Assembly (NCBI GenBank): GCA_963580455.1
Contig: OY756965.1
Coordinates: forward strand, 3,918,501 to 3,982,500
Length of the DNA stretch: 64,000 bases
Source of the DNA: Euonymus europaeus
Taxonomy: Eukaryota; Streptophyta; Magnoliopsida; Celastrales; Celastraceae
Direction: 5' to 3'
The notes beneath the pieces are model-generated. The model was not told the origin of the DNA. It saw only the letters and a program-made list of their open reading frames with translations, and searched no databases. Position numbers and translations under genes: made by a program. This document shows positions 22,001 through 34,423 of this stretch, piece after piece. The number at the start of each line of letters is the position of its first letter. Positions within the stretch are counted from its first letter, which is position 1.

Positions 22001-23929
22001 TCTGGAATGATGGAAAAACTTTGTTTAAATCAGTTAAGCTTTAAACAAATCACTAAAGATAAAAAAAAATGCATTACAAGACACAAGTGGTACCTCCAAG
22101 GGAAGGGTTGTGACCAGGGGAGCAATTACTTCTGGTGTTAGTGACACCCCTGTTGGGACAAATATAGTTTTCACCTGAACAAAAAAAAAAATATTCTACA
22201 TAAATACCATTTCAGTGGGGAAAGAATGGAGTAACAAAAATTTTCCGTGACAAAGAACACCATAATGACTAATCACAATATTGCATCTGAGTACCTTATC
22301 CCAGTTCTCCTCAATTTCAATTCCTCCACACTCTGAAAAGCTGATGCTGCACCCAAGTCGATCTGAGACGATGTTGAGATAGAACTCTTCATTATGTGGG
22401 ATGAAGGGTTCAACAATGAAAGTCGTTATAGGTCCTTTGCATCCACCCATCTCCACCTGTAAACCAAGAGGTATAAATACATGCTACAACTCAAAGTGTT
22501 TTCATGGCAGCACCAATGAGTGAGTAATCAAACAAGAGTGAATACCTCTTTGCCAAGGCGCTCTTGCACAAAAGTAGCAACTTGGGCCATATCCAAATTT
22601 AAGGCCACCAGACCGCTCTTCCCACGCTTTCCAAACAACATGTCAGGCTTCACCACAAGTTTCCCACTAGAAAGCCAGGGTTCTTTCTCTGCTAGCTCGT
22701 TGAAGTTCGTTGATTCCGTAACCTAAGGCATGAGGACGTTAGAAATTGAAACTCAACAAATCCCATAATGAGTTTACTGAAAAAGAAAAATCCCATAATG
22801 ACACCACTGAATTGATATTTGATGGCAGATCAATAGAACAAATTGAGCATTTTGTGATAAAGAACTAGGATCCTGATACCAAATTTAATATTCTTATGTA
22901 TGTAGCAATATCATAAAGACGCCTTTAGAAAGACTCTCTACTTTCGGCTAACAGCTCAATACTTCACAGAAAATCTTCACAAACAACTACTAAATCGTTT
23001 ATCAAGTTAACCATTGGTTAGTTATTAGACGAATCAAAACCCATGACACCCAGGTCCCAATACCCAAATAGATCCACAGCGAACTTCAAATTGCCGTTAA
23101 TAACAAAAAAGATGCCGGTTCAAAATAGAAACTCTCAAAAGCACAGTGTTAACTCCAGCTATAAACATTTAAAGGCATAAAAAAACATTACTTTAATTAA
23201 TACAAATCAAATCAATTACAAAGTCGAATCGATTAAGCTACTGTGAGAAATTGCGATCACCTGTGCAGATTTGATAGGCAATTCGTAGCCAGCGAGCCTC
23301 TTGAAATGCTCCTTCAACAATCTCTTGGAATCATACTCTCTGATCTTCTTGCGTGCCATTCCGTAAAATCACCTGGTCTTCCCCAAAAGGAAACAAAAAC
23401 GTTCAATTTAGATCCCCATAAAGATATCAGAATCATCCGTAACAGCTAAAAAAATCCCAAAACTAGGTGCAAATAAATTATCAACTCTCCATTAAAGATC
23501 TGCAGATCTTTATCGAAATGGGAAAGAAGGAGACGTGGAAATTACCGTTCAAAGAGATGGGAAGGCAGGTGGGTGGGTGCTTGTGAAGACAACAACAACT
23601 AACAGACAACAACGAACCTGAAATGAATCCTCCTTCGCCTTCTGGTGCTGCGATTTTATAGTCGCAGCAACTCTTCGTAAGTCGGATTTTTATTATTAAT
23701 TTTTTTAAAAAGAAATTGAAACTGAAAAAAGTGAAAATTTAATTTTGAGAAGGAAAACGAATTAATGCACCATTTAATCAGCGAAAGATTTTTTATATTT
23801 CAATTCGATCATCATAATTTTAAAATTATATCAATTTAAATATTTTACATATGTTGATATGGTGCAAATTTTTAATATCCTTTATTCAAAAACTGTTCGA
23901 ATATTTGAATTAATACAGTTTTAAAATTA
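19082..23929. repeat. Tandem duplication, right copy (ACLA copy B), uninterrupted
   Basis: 4,848 bp, parallel to 6396-19081 and lacking all three insertions found there. The unit ends at 23929 (TTTTAAAATTA), after which unique DNA begins. At the internal junction (19081/19082) the same end is joined to the unit start with little or no microhomology. Because the gene is on the minus strand, this copy keeps the ancestral upstream DNA beyond 23929, while copy A has only the duplicated ~0.4 kb. Confidence 0.95.
19860..23359 (-). CDS. ACLA: ATP-citrate synthase subunit A, copy B
   Basis: Twelve exons in the same places as copy A: 23359-23261, 22722-22546, 22456-22295, 22174-22094, 22001-21950, 21827-21713, 21596-21515, 21024-20929, 20807-20706, 20447-20331, 20246-20130 and 19931-19860. 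Total 1,272 nt and 423 aa, all junctions GT-AG. Exons 2, 3, 10 and 11 look identical in protein to copy A. Exon 4 reads [10 protein letters not shown] here and [10 protein letters not shown] in copy A; the glutamate agrees with my memory of the Arabidopsis protein, so copy A may be the derived one at that site. A 26-bp block in the 3' flank (about 19745-19770) is absent from copy A. Role as for copy A: cytosolic acetyl-CoA supply as part of the A4B4 enzyme. The promoter region is free of insertions. Confidence 0.97.
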
Positions 23930-26473
23930 CGATCACTAAATTGAAACATATGAATATAGAAGGACTAAAATGAAACATAAAAAATTGTGGACGACACATG
24001 TTCCATTAATCCGAAAAGAAAACAAGAAAATGTCTGTTTGTTGGTAGAACGTATTAGATATGTCCACATGTGCATCTACTGATCTACCCCTTTAGATCAG
24101 TTTCCACGTTTATTTGTTTGATTGAGAGATAATTATAAGCTGAGGGTGTTACCAGAATGTTTCAGATGAGCTCTTTTCTGATTGGGCCATTTCTTTACAT
24201 AAAAACTGATTAAAGAAATTCTTTTGTGATTATTACCAAACACTTGGTTGGAAATCTAGCAAACTCCCCTATGATTCTGACCAAACCCAGTAAAGAAAGT
24301 GAGTGGACAGAAATACCCCTATAATTTATTATCTTTGGACGCAGTATACCCTTGGTCAACACTGTACAGCCATACTTTCTTTGACTTGGCGTGCTCCTTT
24401 CTGTAAAGAAGGCTTGCACTCGTTTTCCACGATGGCAGCCTAAACGTTTTTTCGTCCTTTTCAACAGATAATAATAATTGTGAATATCTAATCTCTCTGA
24501 TTCTCCGCCACCAAATAAATAAACTCAGGCAACATCACTTTCATGTGTTTGGAGTGGATTTTCTAATATGTATCATAAAGGAAGACTCGATCCATTTAGA
24601 CATTACCTCTACACGTGTTCATTTGTTGGACATCACATAATCGAGCCCACAAATTCTTGAGATGTCAAGACTTGGAAGTCACAAATAACGTGTTTTCTGA
24701 GTCTCAGTAATTTGGACTTGGCTCACGAAAATAAATTTGTCGAACTTTTATTAATAATAAATAAATATCATGTTTAGTGTTTGGGCTACATTTTCTTACC
24801 ACTAAAAAAGAGAATTATATCGTTAATGAAATATGAGAGGTGTGTTTTGGACTTTCTATTTATTACTAATTAATAATGTATTGCTTGCTTGGGCGTACAA
24901 TTTTGAAAAATTGATTCAATGAGATTGAAATTTTGACTAGAAAAGTGTGACAATTTTGATTTTTCTAGTACTTAATATTATTAATTAATAGTTCCGTTGA
25001 AAGGACCACCTGAATTTTTTAAGTTAACAGAGAGAAATTGCTAATTACCATTATGGACTAATTAATTTTCTTCAATAACAAATTCTGCAGTTTCCACATT
25101 CATTTTCTAATTTTTATGCCTTCAAGCTTGTGAGTAGAAAATATCATTTTAACATGTGTTTTTATTTTTTGACTTTTTTGTGGTGGCTTAGATATATATA
25201 CTAGTCAATTACTAGACTTTTTTTTTGACAAAAATATTGTTCCGAGCATGCGTTTTATTATTATTATTAATCATGAAATCGGTAGCACCCGAGTTTTTAG
25301 GACTCGACGAACTCTTAAAAAGATCCTCTTAAAAATAATTTAAAGATGACTTAATTAATGGTGAGGGTTATTGGACTAATTTTTTTATCAATAATAATTA
25401 ATTTAATTTAATCTATTATAAGATTAGTATTTTTTATAAAAAAAATACGGGACCCTAATGATTTTGAGGGCCGGCCTTGCATGAATGATGAAATCCCATA
25501 ATTACTATCATTTTTGAATAATCCACAAACACCATAGAAACTTTGTGCTATGTTTAACTTTATGTTGTTAAAATAAGTATAAATTAATGGACTTAAGTAT
25601 TCAAAATAAATAAGTTAATTTATTCGAACGCAAGTCTTGGCCACCTCCCACCCATTACAAAGTCAAAGCCAATGACTATTGGTCTTAGGCTTTCCTCGTT
25701 TGTATGAATGCAAAATTTTGTCTCATACGGATTAAATTTAATTTAGACTGAAGTTTTATATCCGAAATTCAAATTTAAAGACAAAAATTTATCTGATTTA
25801 AAATTAAGTTACAATATAAATACAAAAATCTGGTCCGATTTAATTGTTAGAAGCCCAACTCAAATTGAATTATTGTTCGATTTACTTGTTTATATTTAAA
25901 CCAATTTGGATATGATCAATTAAATACGTCTGAAAATTCAAGTATAGACATACAAATATCTCGTAAATAACTTATGTTACCCAAAATTTTGTCGCCCCTA
26001 CTCATTTGCCTTAAAAATAGTTCATTTATTGGGTTGGAGTTAATGTAAATTTATTGAATACGAAATCTATTTCTTCTACCTTTATTTCATTAGTTTTGTC
26101 TAAGACTTGTATAAAATCTAAAATTGCTTGGAGATTTAGATGATGTGGTTTATAAGAAAAGTCCAAACATTCCTCATACAAACAAGCTAAAATTCCCTGA
26201 ACTAAAGTACCATTAGGTGAGACAGTCCATCAAAGAACAAATTCATGATTCGTGCGAGCCTAATCTTTCCATGAAAATCTAATAATTTAATGTGAAAAAT
26301 AATGTTGATTTGAGTGAATTTGGATTTTTGATATGATATCAAAATAATTTTTCGATCCAATTGGATGAGACCCAGTTGATTTGAGCGAGCTTGAATTCCT
26401 CTCTCTATATTTTTTTTTTGCATGGCCTTCCACACTGTCAATTGATTTTTTAGAGTTTCTTTTACCCAAAGCT
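23930..26473. other. Intergenic, ACLA upstream side, no recognised gene
   Basis: AT-rich DNA. The longest open frames (for example 24210-24464, minus) have no recognisable domain and no coding character. Transposon scraps are likely: the segment around 25440-25490 with GAGGGCCGGCCTTGC looks like a decayed repeat. The first few hundred bases should hold distal promoter elements of ACLA copy B. Confidence 0.5.
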
Positions 26474-26870
26474 AGAGCATGTCCAACATGTTAACTTTTT
26501 TTTTTTTTTTAGCTTTCAACAGATTACCTAAATCCTTAAAGCATTCACAAAGATTTTTTTGTTCGGGTCAACAAAATGTATTGAAATATATATTTTGTTG
26601 ATTTGATTATACCAACAAAAAATATTGATACAGTAGTGTACATTTCCTGACTTAATTTTCGTGTAATAGAGATGAGGCCAAAGTTAATTTAAAAGTAAAA
26701 TCCGTATGTTTTGAAGTGAGTCACATTTTCAATATAATAAGCCAACATAGGGCATGACAAATACCATGTCCCCCTATTGAAACATGAACCGGGTTTGTTT
26801 GCCCAACAAAAATCCATCTCTTCCTATTCATGCGCCAATAAAAAGACACTATTGAATGTACTCTTATCTA
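26474..26870. mobile_element. Possible MITE
   Basis: The left end reads AGAGCATGTCCAACATG and the right end, on the other strand, AGAGTACATTCAATAGT, an imperfect inverted pair about 390 bp apart. Ends of the AGAGCAT-TCCAA type are common in plant MITEs. No clear target duplication was found, so the boundaries are tentative. Confidence 0.35.
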
Positions 26871-27017
26871 TCTTAGGTTTTTTCTCTCATACCCTAGAGT
26901 TCTCCCAAATCATTATTTTTTATTTAATCTCTCTCTTGTAGCTCCTTTCTCTATTATCTCTCCTACATCTTTTCTTTTCTCTCCTCTTATTTAATATTAA
27001 AATATTAGTGTCTTGGT

Positions 27018-28042
27018 TAACTGCGAGGTACAACCGACTTGAGTTTATTCTACTCATCAGATCTCAATTCTCAGTTGGTTGGATATGTAGATGCTAGTTA
27101 TTTATTTGATCCTCACAATGTCAAGCCTCAAACTGGCTACATATTTCTTTTTGAAAATACTGCTATTTCTTGGAAATTAGTGAAGCAAACACTCACAGCA
27201 ACTTCTTCCAATCATTCTGAGATAGTCATGATTTACAAAGCTAGTCGGAAATACGTATGGCTGAGAGGAATGATTTCTCATATTCAGGAGAAGTGCAGAT
27301 TATAATATGTTAAAAGTATACCAACGGTAATATATGAAGACAATTATGCTTGTATAGCTCAGCTCCATGGAGGATACATAAAAGGTGACAATACTAAACA
27401 TATCTTCCCGAAATTCTTCAGTACACATGAACTCTAGAAGAGTGGTGATATTGATGTTCAACATATTCATTCTTGTGATAATATGACAGATTTATTCACT
27501 AAGGCGTTACCACCGGTAACATTCAAGAAGTTTGTCTATGACATTGGTATACGGAAACTCAAATGTCTTCTTGAATCTGGGGGAGTAAAAACGTGAAGAT
27601 AGTGGTATTGATTGTACTTTTTTTCTTCGACCAATGGTTTTTCCCACAGGATTTTTCTTGGCAAGGTTTTAACGAGACAATCTTCTCACTGATCTCCCTA
27701 AGTTACTATACAAGAATGATGTACTCTTTTTCTTTACTAAGGTTTTTATCCCACTGGATTTTTTCTTAGTAAGGTTTTAATGATACATGTTTTTCGTATA
27801 TGTGGTCATCTAAGAGGGAGTGTTATAAATATCCTACCTAATATGGATGATCTACATTACATATTACTAAATATAGACATATATTTTTCTATATATATAC
27901 ATGCACATGAAGAATAGAGAAAAATATTCTTGATTCTCATTTCTCATTTCCTAGTTTCTTGTTCCTTAGTCCTTATTCTCTCTATTTGATTAACTTGAGT
28001 AATTGTTATAATAACAATAGCAATTGTTATTTAATTTCAACA
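27018..28042 (+). pseudogene. Ty1/copia relic: RNase H end plus one LTR
   Basis: From about 27024 the frame reads R-G-T-T-D-L-S-L-F-Y-S, V-G-Y-V-D-A-S-Y and T-G-Y-I-F-L-F, the RNase H domain of a copia Pol. It then continues through stops (about 27303 and 27435) to T-K-H-I, D-L-F-T-K-A-L-P and the usual copia C-terminus near 27590. Purine tracts (about 27580 and 27811-27820) precede an LTR at 27821-28042 that starts TGTTATAAAT and ends TTTCAACA. Everything upstream (Gag, protease, integrase, most of RT, 5' LTR) is missing. It is unrelated to the copia element at 29651. Confidence 0.8.
27821..28042 (+). repeat. 3' LTR of the truncated copia relic
   Basis: 222 bp, TG...CA ends, preceded by the purine-rich TAAGAGGGAG tract. 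No partner LTR exists in the window. Confidence 0.65.
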
Positions 28043-28499
28043 CCCTCCACTATTACCAAACATTAATATTTGGGCCTCTCATGTAGCATCATTCTTGATT
28101 TTTTTTCTTTAATTTTTACATTCAAGGTTCAAAAAATTTGGGCTATTATGTTCACTCAAATGTTCCTTGTGATTTTTTTTTAAAATTTTCAGTATAATTC
28201 CTAAAATTTTAGTATAATTTTCAAATCATAGAATAATTCCTAAAAATATACTAAAAAATATCAGTATAATTCTCAAATCATATTATAATTCCTATAAAAA
28301 ATACTAAACATATCAATATAATTCTCAAAATATACTAAAAAATTAAAATATAATTCTCAATAGTGTAGCGTTGCACAATTGGAGATTTAAGTCATTTTAA
28401 ATTTGTGAAGAAAATAGGCAACTCAGACAGACAGGATGAACGACAACATACTACTCAAAAAGGACAAGCACACATCAGCAAGGCTGATAGCAAACTATC

Positions 28500-28990
28500 G
28501 GAAACTAACATGGCCAGTGCTATTCCCCAGCACCCGAGTCAAGCTCGGGGCCATTGGCAAGCTCCTCAGGTTGGATACGTCAAAATTAACGTGGATGGTG
28601 CTTGGAAAGAAGGATAGGAGTTCGGAGGAATTGGTGTTGTAGTGAGGGATTGCAATTAATGGCAAGGTTGTGCTAGCTCCTTTTCAGCGTGTACAAGCTG
28701 CAGGTGGAGCTGCAATGATCGATGGAGGCCTTGGCTTTTCAGTTGGAGGTTGATCTCTCTTTTAGGTGTGGCTGTGCCTGTGGCTTATCCAATTTTATTT
28801 TTGAAGGAGATGCTCTTGCGCTGGTCCACACTCTAAATGATCGAACCATTCCAAACTCTCCGGTGAGCTTTGTTCCTGAGGATATCTGTTCTAAACTCTC
28901 ACATACTCAATGTCAAATTCGTTTTACTTATCGGGAAGGGAATTTACTTAGCTTGCGGATGGGTTGGGTTTATTGGGTGTTTCTTCTTCT
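28500..28990 (+). pseudogene. RNase H (RVT_3-type) domain relic
   Basis: One frame reads P-Q-V-G-Y-V-K-I-N-V-D-G-A-W, then G-G-I-G-V-V-V-R-D after a stop. A second frame continues with E-A-L-A-F-Q-L-E-V-D and F-E-G-D-A-L-A-L-V near 28722-28830. These are the N-x-D-G, E-A and E-G-D-A motifs of the RNase H domain common in plant LINE-derived sequences. At least two stops (about 28616 and 28656) and one frameshift break it, so it is dead. The rest of the parent gene or LINE is not visible. Confidence 0.75.
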
Positions 28991-29225
28991 AGCCCTACTG
29001 TCATGGTTGAAGGCATCTCTGCCTCCCTTAGATCTTTGTACGTGTCTGAATGTTTGCTTTCCCTTGAATGGAGTTTCATCATTCAAAAAAGAAAGAAAAA
29101 AAGAACAAGCACAAATCTGTACAATCATGTCCACTAATTAAATTGATTCTTTTATATTTTCTTATATACTTGTCAATTTGCATGTGAATATGTAAAAGGA
29201 AAATGATATATATCTCATGAGGTTG

Positions 29226-29527
29226 TATCTCATGGGATCCCATATTTTATTCTATTGTATTATTATAATGGAATAACAGATTCTAGTATTGTGGAATGTG
29301 TACTATTACAATGAAATAACGTATTTTATTTTAATAAAATATGTTATTCCATTGTATTATTATAATGACATATCTCATACGTTATTTCATTGTATTATTA
29401 CAATGGAATAACGATTTTAGTACAATGAAATGACATATTACATTGTAATAGTACGCATTCCACTATAATAAAATTCGTTATTCCATTGTATTATACAATA
29501 AAATAAATTATGGGATCCCATGAGATA
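29226..29527. mobile_element. Palindromic MITE
   Basis: The left end TATCTCATGGGATCCCAT is matched exactly by its reverse complement at the right end (29510-29527). The inverted similarity continues inward for about 50 bp through ATTGTATTA/GGAATAAC phrases, which repeat many times in the 302-bp interior. The element is AT-rich and non-coding. The target duplication is unclear. It lies 120 bp left of the copia element. Confidence 0.65.
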
Positions 29528-29650
29528 TAAAACGACGCTGATCAACACCACTTTAGATGAACCCAATTCGCAATAGCCTAAAAGAGATGAGATCAAAATA
29601 CATCGTGTCTGGAGCGAGATCAAGACTTTGAACCGATGATTATCTGGTAC

Positions 29651-30046
29651 TGTTAGATCATGAGAGTGAAGAGTTGCCGCCTTTGGCTTGCTCTTCTCTG
29701 GACTGCAATTTGGATGTTAGGGTTGAAGAAGAAAAACACGAAGACAAACACGTGTGATTGCTTTTGATAAAGGCAAACGCACCGTATTGGTTATTGAACC
29801 ATGCGGTGATGTTATTTTAATTCTTTTTATATTGTTTTGTCTCTTACTGTTCCCTGTCACTTCATTTCAGTGACCGTTGTCCACAAATGTAATATATTTG
29901 GTTTTACAGGCTTTGTAAATGCAAGACTTTTGAACAACATGTTTGAAGTGTTTCTCTGCATCCTCTCTCTACTTCTTCAGCTCAGTTCTTGATCTATTCT
30001 TTGCTCTTTCCTCTTCTTCAATTATCTGCAATAACAAAATATATCA
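29651..30046 (+). repeat. 5' LTR of the copia element
   Basis: 396 bp. Starts TGTTAGATCATG and ends AAAATATATCA. Identical to 34424-34819 except for one base. Confidence 0.97.
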
Positions 30047-33000
30047 TGGTATCGGAGGCAACACAAGATCCTACTAGTGTAGACCCAGCTGAATTTTTAA
30101 GAATTTCAAAGGCTTTGAATGAAGCTACTGCTTTTATCAATGGGTTGCATAATACTATACCTTCAGTGAGTATGGCTGGTACTTCTAATGTTCGATCTTC
30201 TTCATCTCAACCACCACTTCTGCCCACTCCCTCACTTCTGCCAACTCCTTCCATTCCATCTTTGCCATCTCTTTATCAACAAATACCACCTGCACAACCA
30301 GCCATGGTCAACTCACAGCCCAATAATCCATATTCAAATCCTTACAATTTTGTCACTAGTGATTTTTCAATTACAAAGTTAGTGACTTTAGAGCTTAATG
30401 GCTCAAATTACAAACTCTGGAGTTCTAATTTTCAGACAGCATTACAAGCAAGAAATAAGTAGGTTTTTATTTCTGGAGAATTAACCATTCCTTCATCTGA
30501 AGATTCTAATTATCAACTCTGGGTACAAGCTAATAGCCTTATCAAGTCATGGATGACAAATTGTGTCTCTCCACAAATCTTATCTAGTATTTCTACATCA
30601 GGTTCTGCAGCAGATCTCTGGTCAGAGTTAAAAGCCAGGTATTCCGTCATTAATGGCACTTGAGTCTTTGCAATTTCAAGAGAAAATTCCATGATTAAAC
30701 AGCAGCAGTTGTCTGTGACTGATTACTATTGCAAACTTAAAGCTCTTTGGGAACAACTGCAAGAATATCACAAAATTGTTGTTTGCAAGTGTGGAGTTCA
30801 GTGTGAAACTCATAGAGATACAGTGGAGAAAAAACAACAAGAGAGGCTTATTCAGTTTCTGATAGGTTTAAATGATGTTTATAGTCATATTAGTAGTCAG
30901 CTACTAATTATGAACCCTTTACCAGATGTCACTCAAGCACTCAATGCAATGCTTTAGGAAGAAAGCAAACAAAAAGTCTCAAATTCAGAAGCTGCTATTT
31001 CAGAACAAGCAATAGCTATGGCAGTGAACAAATTTACTCAGCAAGCATAAAACAAAAAGTTTTTTTCGAAAAACAACAACAATAGAGAAGCATTCAAGCC
31101 CCAGAACAACAAGAGTAATTTGTTCTGCACCTACTGCAAGCTCACAAATCATACAATCGACAAATGTTTTAAGCTTAATGGATTTCCCAACAATGGCAAC
31201 AAAAGGTTCAAGTCTAACACTGGCAGTGGTAGGTCTTACTCTGCTAATCAAGTTGACAGCAATACATCAAATGCAGCAGTGGATCTTACAACTGACCAGT
31301 GTCAACAAATTCTGTCATTCTTGAAGACTAAGGCTTCCAGTATTGACAATCCTTCTCACTAGCCTCAACATACAGCCACTGTAGCTTCAGTGGCAAGTAA
31401 CTCTAATCTTAATTCTCCTAAAAAATTGCATAAATGGATTATTGATAGTGGTGCCACTGATCATATTATATGTGATATGACTTTGTTTGATACTTATCAT
31501 TGCATTAATAATGCTTATGTGTCTTTACCTAATGGGGATCAGCATAATATCACACATATAAGTACAGTAGCCCTACACAATAATATAATTCTTAAAAAGG
31601 TTTTGTGTGTGCCTACTTTTTTTTTTAATTTAATATCTGTAAGTAAGTTAACTAATGATGACACACATTCTTTAATTTTCACAAAAGATAGATGTGAATT
31701 GCAGGAAATTGCCACCTTGGGAATGAAGTCTAGGGGATTATATCTTCTCAGTCCACATCAAACAAAGTTTTTAGGACATGTCAGTTCTGTAATTAGTCCT
31801 ACAATTTGGCATATGAGATTAGGACATCCTTCAGAAACAGTTTCTAAGCTTTTGCCCTTGCCTTTTGGGAATGGTCATCAAGGTTGTAATGAATGTATTC
31901 TAGGAAAAATGAAAAGAAGATCTTTTTATTTAAGTACTACTCAATCTAAAGAGTGTTTTGACTTAATTCATATGGATATTTGGGGGCCTAACCCAATTGA
32001 ATCTTTAGATGGTTATAAATATTTTTTAACAATTGTTGATGACTTCTCTCGCATGACTTGGATTTTTCTTATGTCCTCTAAGCAACAGACCATATTTTAC
32101 ATTAAAAGTTTCATTACATATGTTCAGACTCAGTTTAATAAAGTAATTAAAGTCATTAGAACGGATAATGGTCCAGAATTCATAATGCCAGAATATTATC
32201 TTCAATTAGGAATTCTACACCAGAAAACTTGTATCTACACCCCACAACAAAATGGGGTGGTAGAGCGCAAGCATCAACATATCATAACTATGGCTAGAAC
32301 AATTAGAATTCAAAGTGGTCTTGACCAAAAATTTTGGTCATTCTGTGTTAAGACAGCTGTATAATTAATAGATTGCCCACAAAGGTCTTGAAGAACACCA
32401 CCCCTTTCAAAATTCTATATGATCAAGCAGTAGACTATGATAATTTGAGGGTTTTTGGATGTTTTTGTTTAGCTAAAGATAATAAACCTCAAGCCTCAAA
32501 GTTTAATTCTAGGTCTATACCCTCAATATTCTTAGGATATCCCACAGGAATCAAAGGATATCAACTTCTAAATCTAGAAACCCAGGAATTATTTGTTTCA
32601 AGAGATGTTGTTTTCAAGGAGACTGAGTTTCCATTTAAAGTAAATAATCAACATAATACTATAGCTATTACATCACATTCTTCTATTCCAGTTTCTGATC
32701 GCACTACTGAGATTACAACATCGAATGAAAATATCCCATCACCGAATATAACTAGAAATAGAAAGAGACCAGCATACTTATCTGACTATCAATGTGATTT
32801 AGTCTCTTCTTCTGTTTCTGCATCTGCATCTTTTCATACTGTTTCTGATACACATTTTTCTGCTGCTATCTCTTTGTATCAAGAACCTAAAAGATACCAA
32901 GATGCATTAAAAGATCCTAAATGGTGTGAGGCAATGAATAAAGAAATTCAAGCACTTCAAGATAACAATACATGGAAACTAACTGTTCTTCCAGAGGGAA

Positions 33001-34410
33001 GAAAAGCTCTAGGTTCTAAGTGGATTTTCAAAATAAAATATAATCCAGATGGTACTATTGAACGATATAAGGCTAGGTTAGTTGCTCAAGGGTTTAATCA
33101 AAGTGAAGGATTTGATTATAGAGAAACTTTTGCTCCTGTAGTTAAGATTACTACTGTTAGGTTATTTTTAGCTCTAGTCTCTATGAACAATTGGGTAATT
33201 CATCATTTAGATGTCCACAACGCATTTCTAAATGGAGACTTAGAAGAAGAAGTTTATATGAAACCTCCACCAGGTCTTAAAACAGACCAGCATACTCTGG
33301 TTTGCAAATTAAATAAATCCCTTTATGGTTTAAAACAAGCATCACGTCAATGGAATGAAAAATGTAAAAAGGCTTTGTTAGATTTTGGATTTATTCAAAG
33401 GAAATCTAACTATTCCATGTTTTTTTTATAAGACAAATTCAGACATAGTTATACTACTATTATATGTAGATGACATGGCAATAGGAGGAAATAATATTCA
33501 GCTAATTAATAAAATTAAACAGTACATAGGAACTTGCTTTAAGATTAAAGATCTTGGACCCTTAAAATTTTTTCTAGGCATAGAAGTCCATAACACACCT
33601 AAAGGATATTTCTTATCTCAAAAAAAATATGCCTCAGATTTATTAAAAGATGCTAGGTTTGATAATACCAAGCCAATTAATACTCCTATTGACACTAACA
33701 CAAAATTATCCAGTAAGACAGGAACACTTTTGAATAACCCTCTACAATTTAGAAGAATCATAGGTCGACTTATGTATCTAACAATTATAAGACCAGATAT
33801 CAGTTATGTTGTTAATCATTTAAGTATACAACATCCTGCTGATATGCATCTTAATGCAGCTCATCGAGTTCTGAAATATGTTAAAGGCACTATAGCGCAT
33901 ACTCTTTTCTATCCTGCTACTAACAATTTTTAGGTTCAAGCATATTGTGACTTTGACTGGGCAGCTTGCCCAGATACTATAAGATCCGTAACAGGATACT
34001 GCATCAAATTAGGGCATGCTTTAATCTCTTGGAAATCCAAGAAGCAGAAAACAATTTCTAGGTCTTCTGCTGAAGCAGAATACAGGGCTATGGCATCAGC
34101 AACAAGTGAATTGGCATGGATTTCTAATTTTTTCAAAGAATTGCAGATTCCATTACAAAATCCTATGGTGCTACATTGTGATAATAAAGCTGCGTTACAT
34201 ATAGCAACGAATCCAGTATTCCATGAAAGGACCAAACACATTGAGCTGGATCTACATTACACACGGGAAAAAGTTCAACAAGGAATGATAAAGCTAACGC
34301 ACCTGAAAACCAGTGAGCAACCTGCAGATCTTTTCACCAAAGGCATGTCCGTTCATCAACTTCATCACCTTATCTCCAAGCTGAATATGGCGCAATTTTC
34401 CCCATCTTCA
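30046..34410 (+). pseudogene. Copia Gag-Pol frame with six stops and two frameshifts
   Basis: The frame begins at the ATG at 30046, which overlaps the last base of the LTR. Gag reaches a CCHC zinc knuckle (C-T-Y-C-x4-H-x4-C, 31126-31167). The protease motif D-S-G-A-T is near 31444, the pre-integrase R-L-G-H-P near 31817, the integrase R-T-D-N-G-P-E-F near 32158, RT with Y-V-D-D at 33463-33474 and RNase H with S-S-A-E-A-E-Y near 34065. In-frame stops lie at 30460, 30661, 30955, 31048, 31360 and 33931. The frame shifts near 32362 and returns at a run of eight T (33420-33427). The stops are TAG, TGA, TAG, TAA, TAG and TAG, each one transition away from a common sense codon. The product cannot be made as a polyprotein, so any recent movement needed proteins from a relative. 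Confidence 0.92.
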
Positions 34411-34423
34411 GCTTGCAGGGGGG

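Noticed and set aside
24210..24464. 84-codon minus-strand open frame in the ACLA copy B upstream region
   Set aside because: No recognisable motif, no splice structure and no supporting context.
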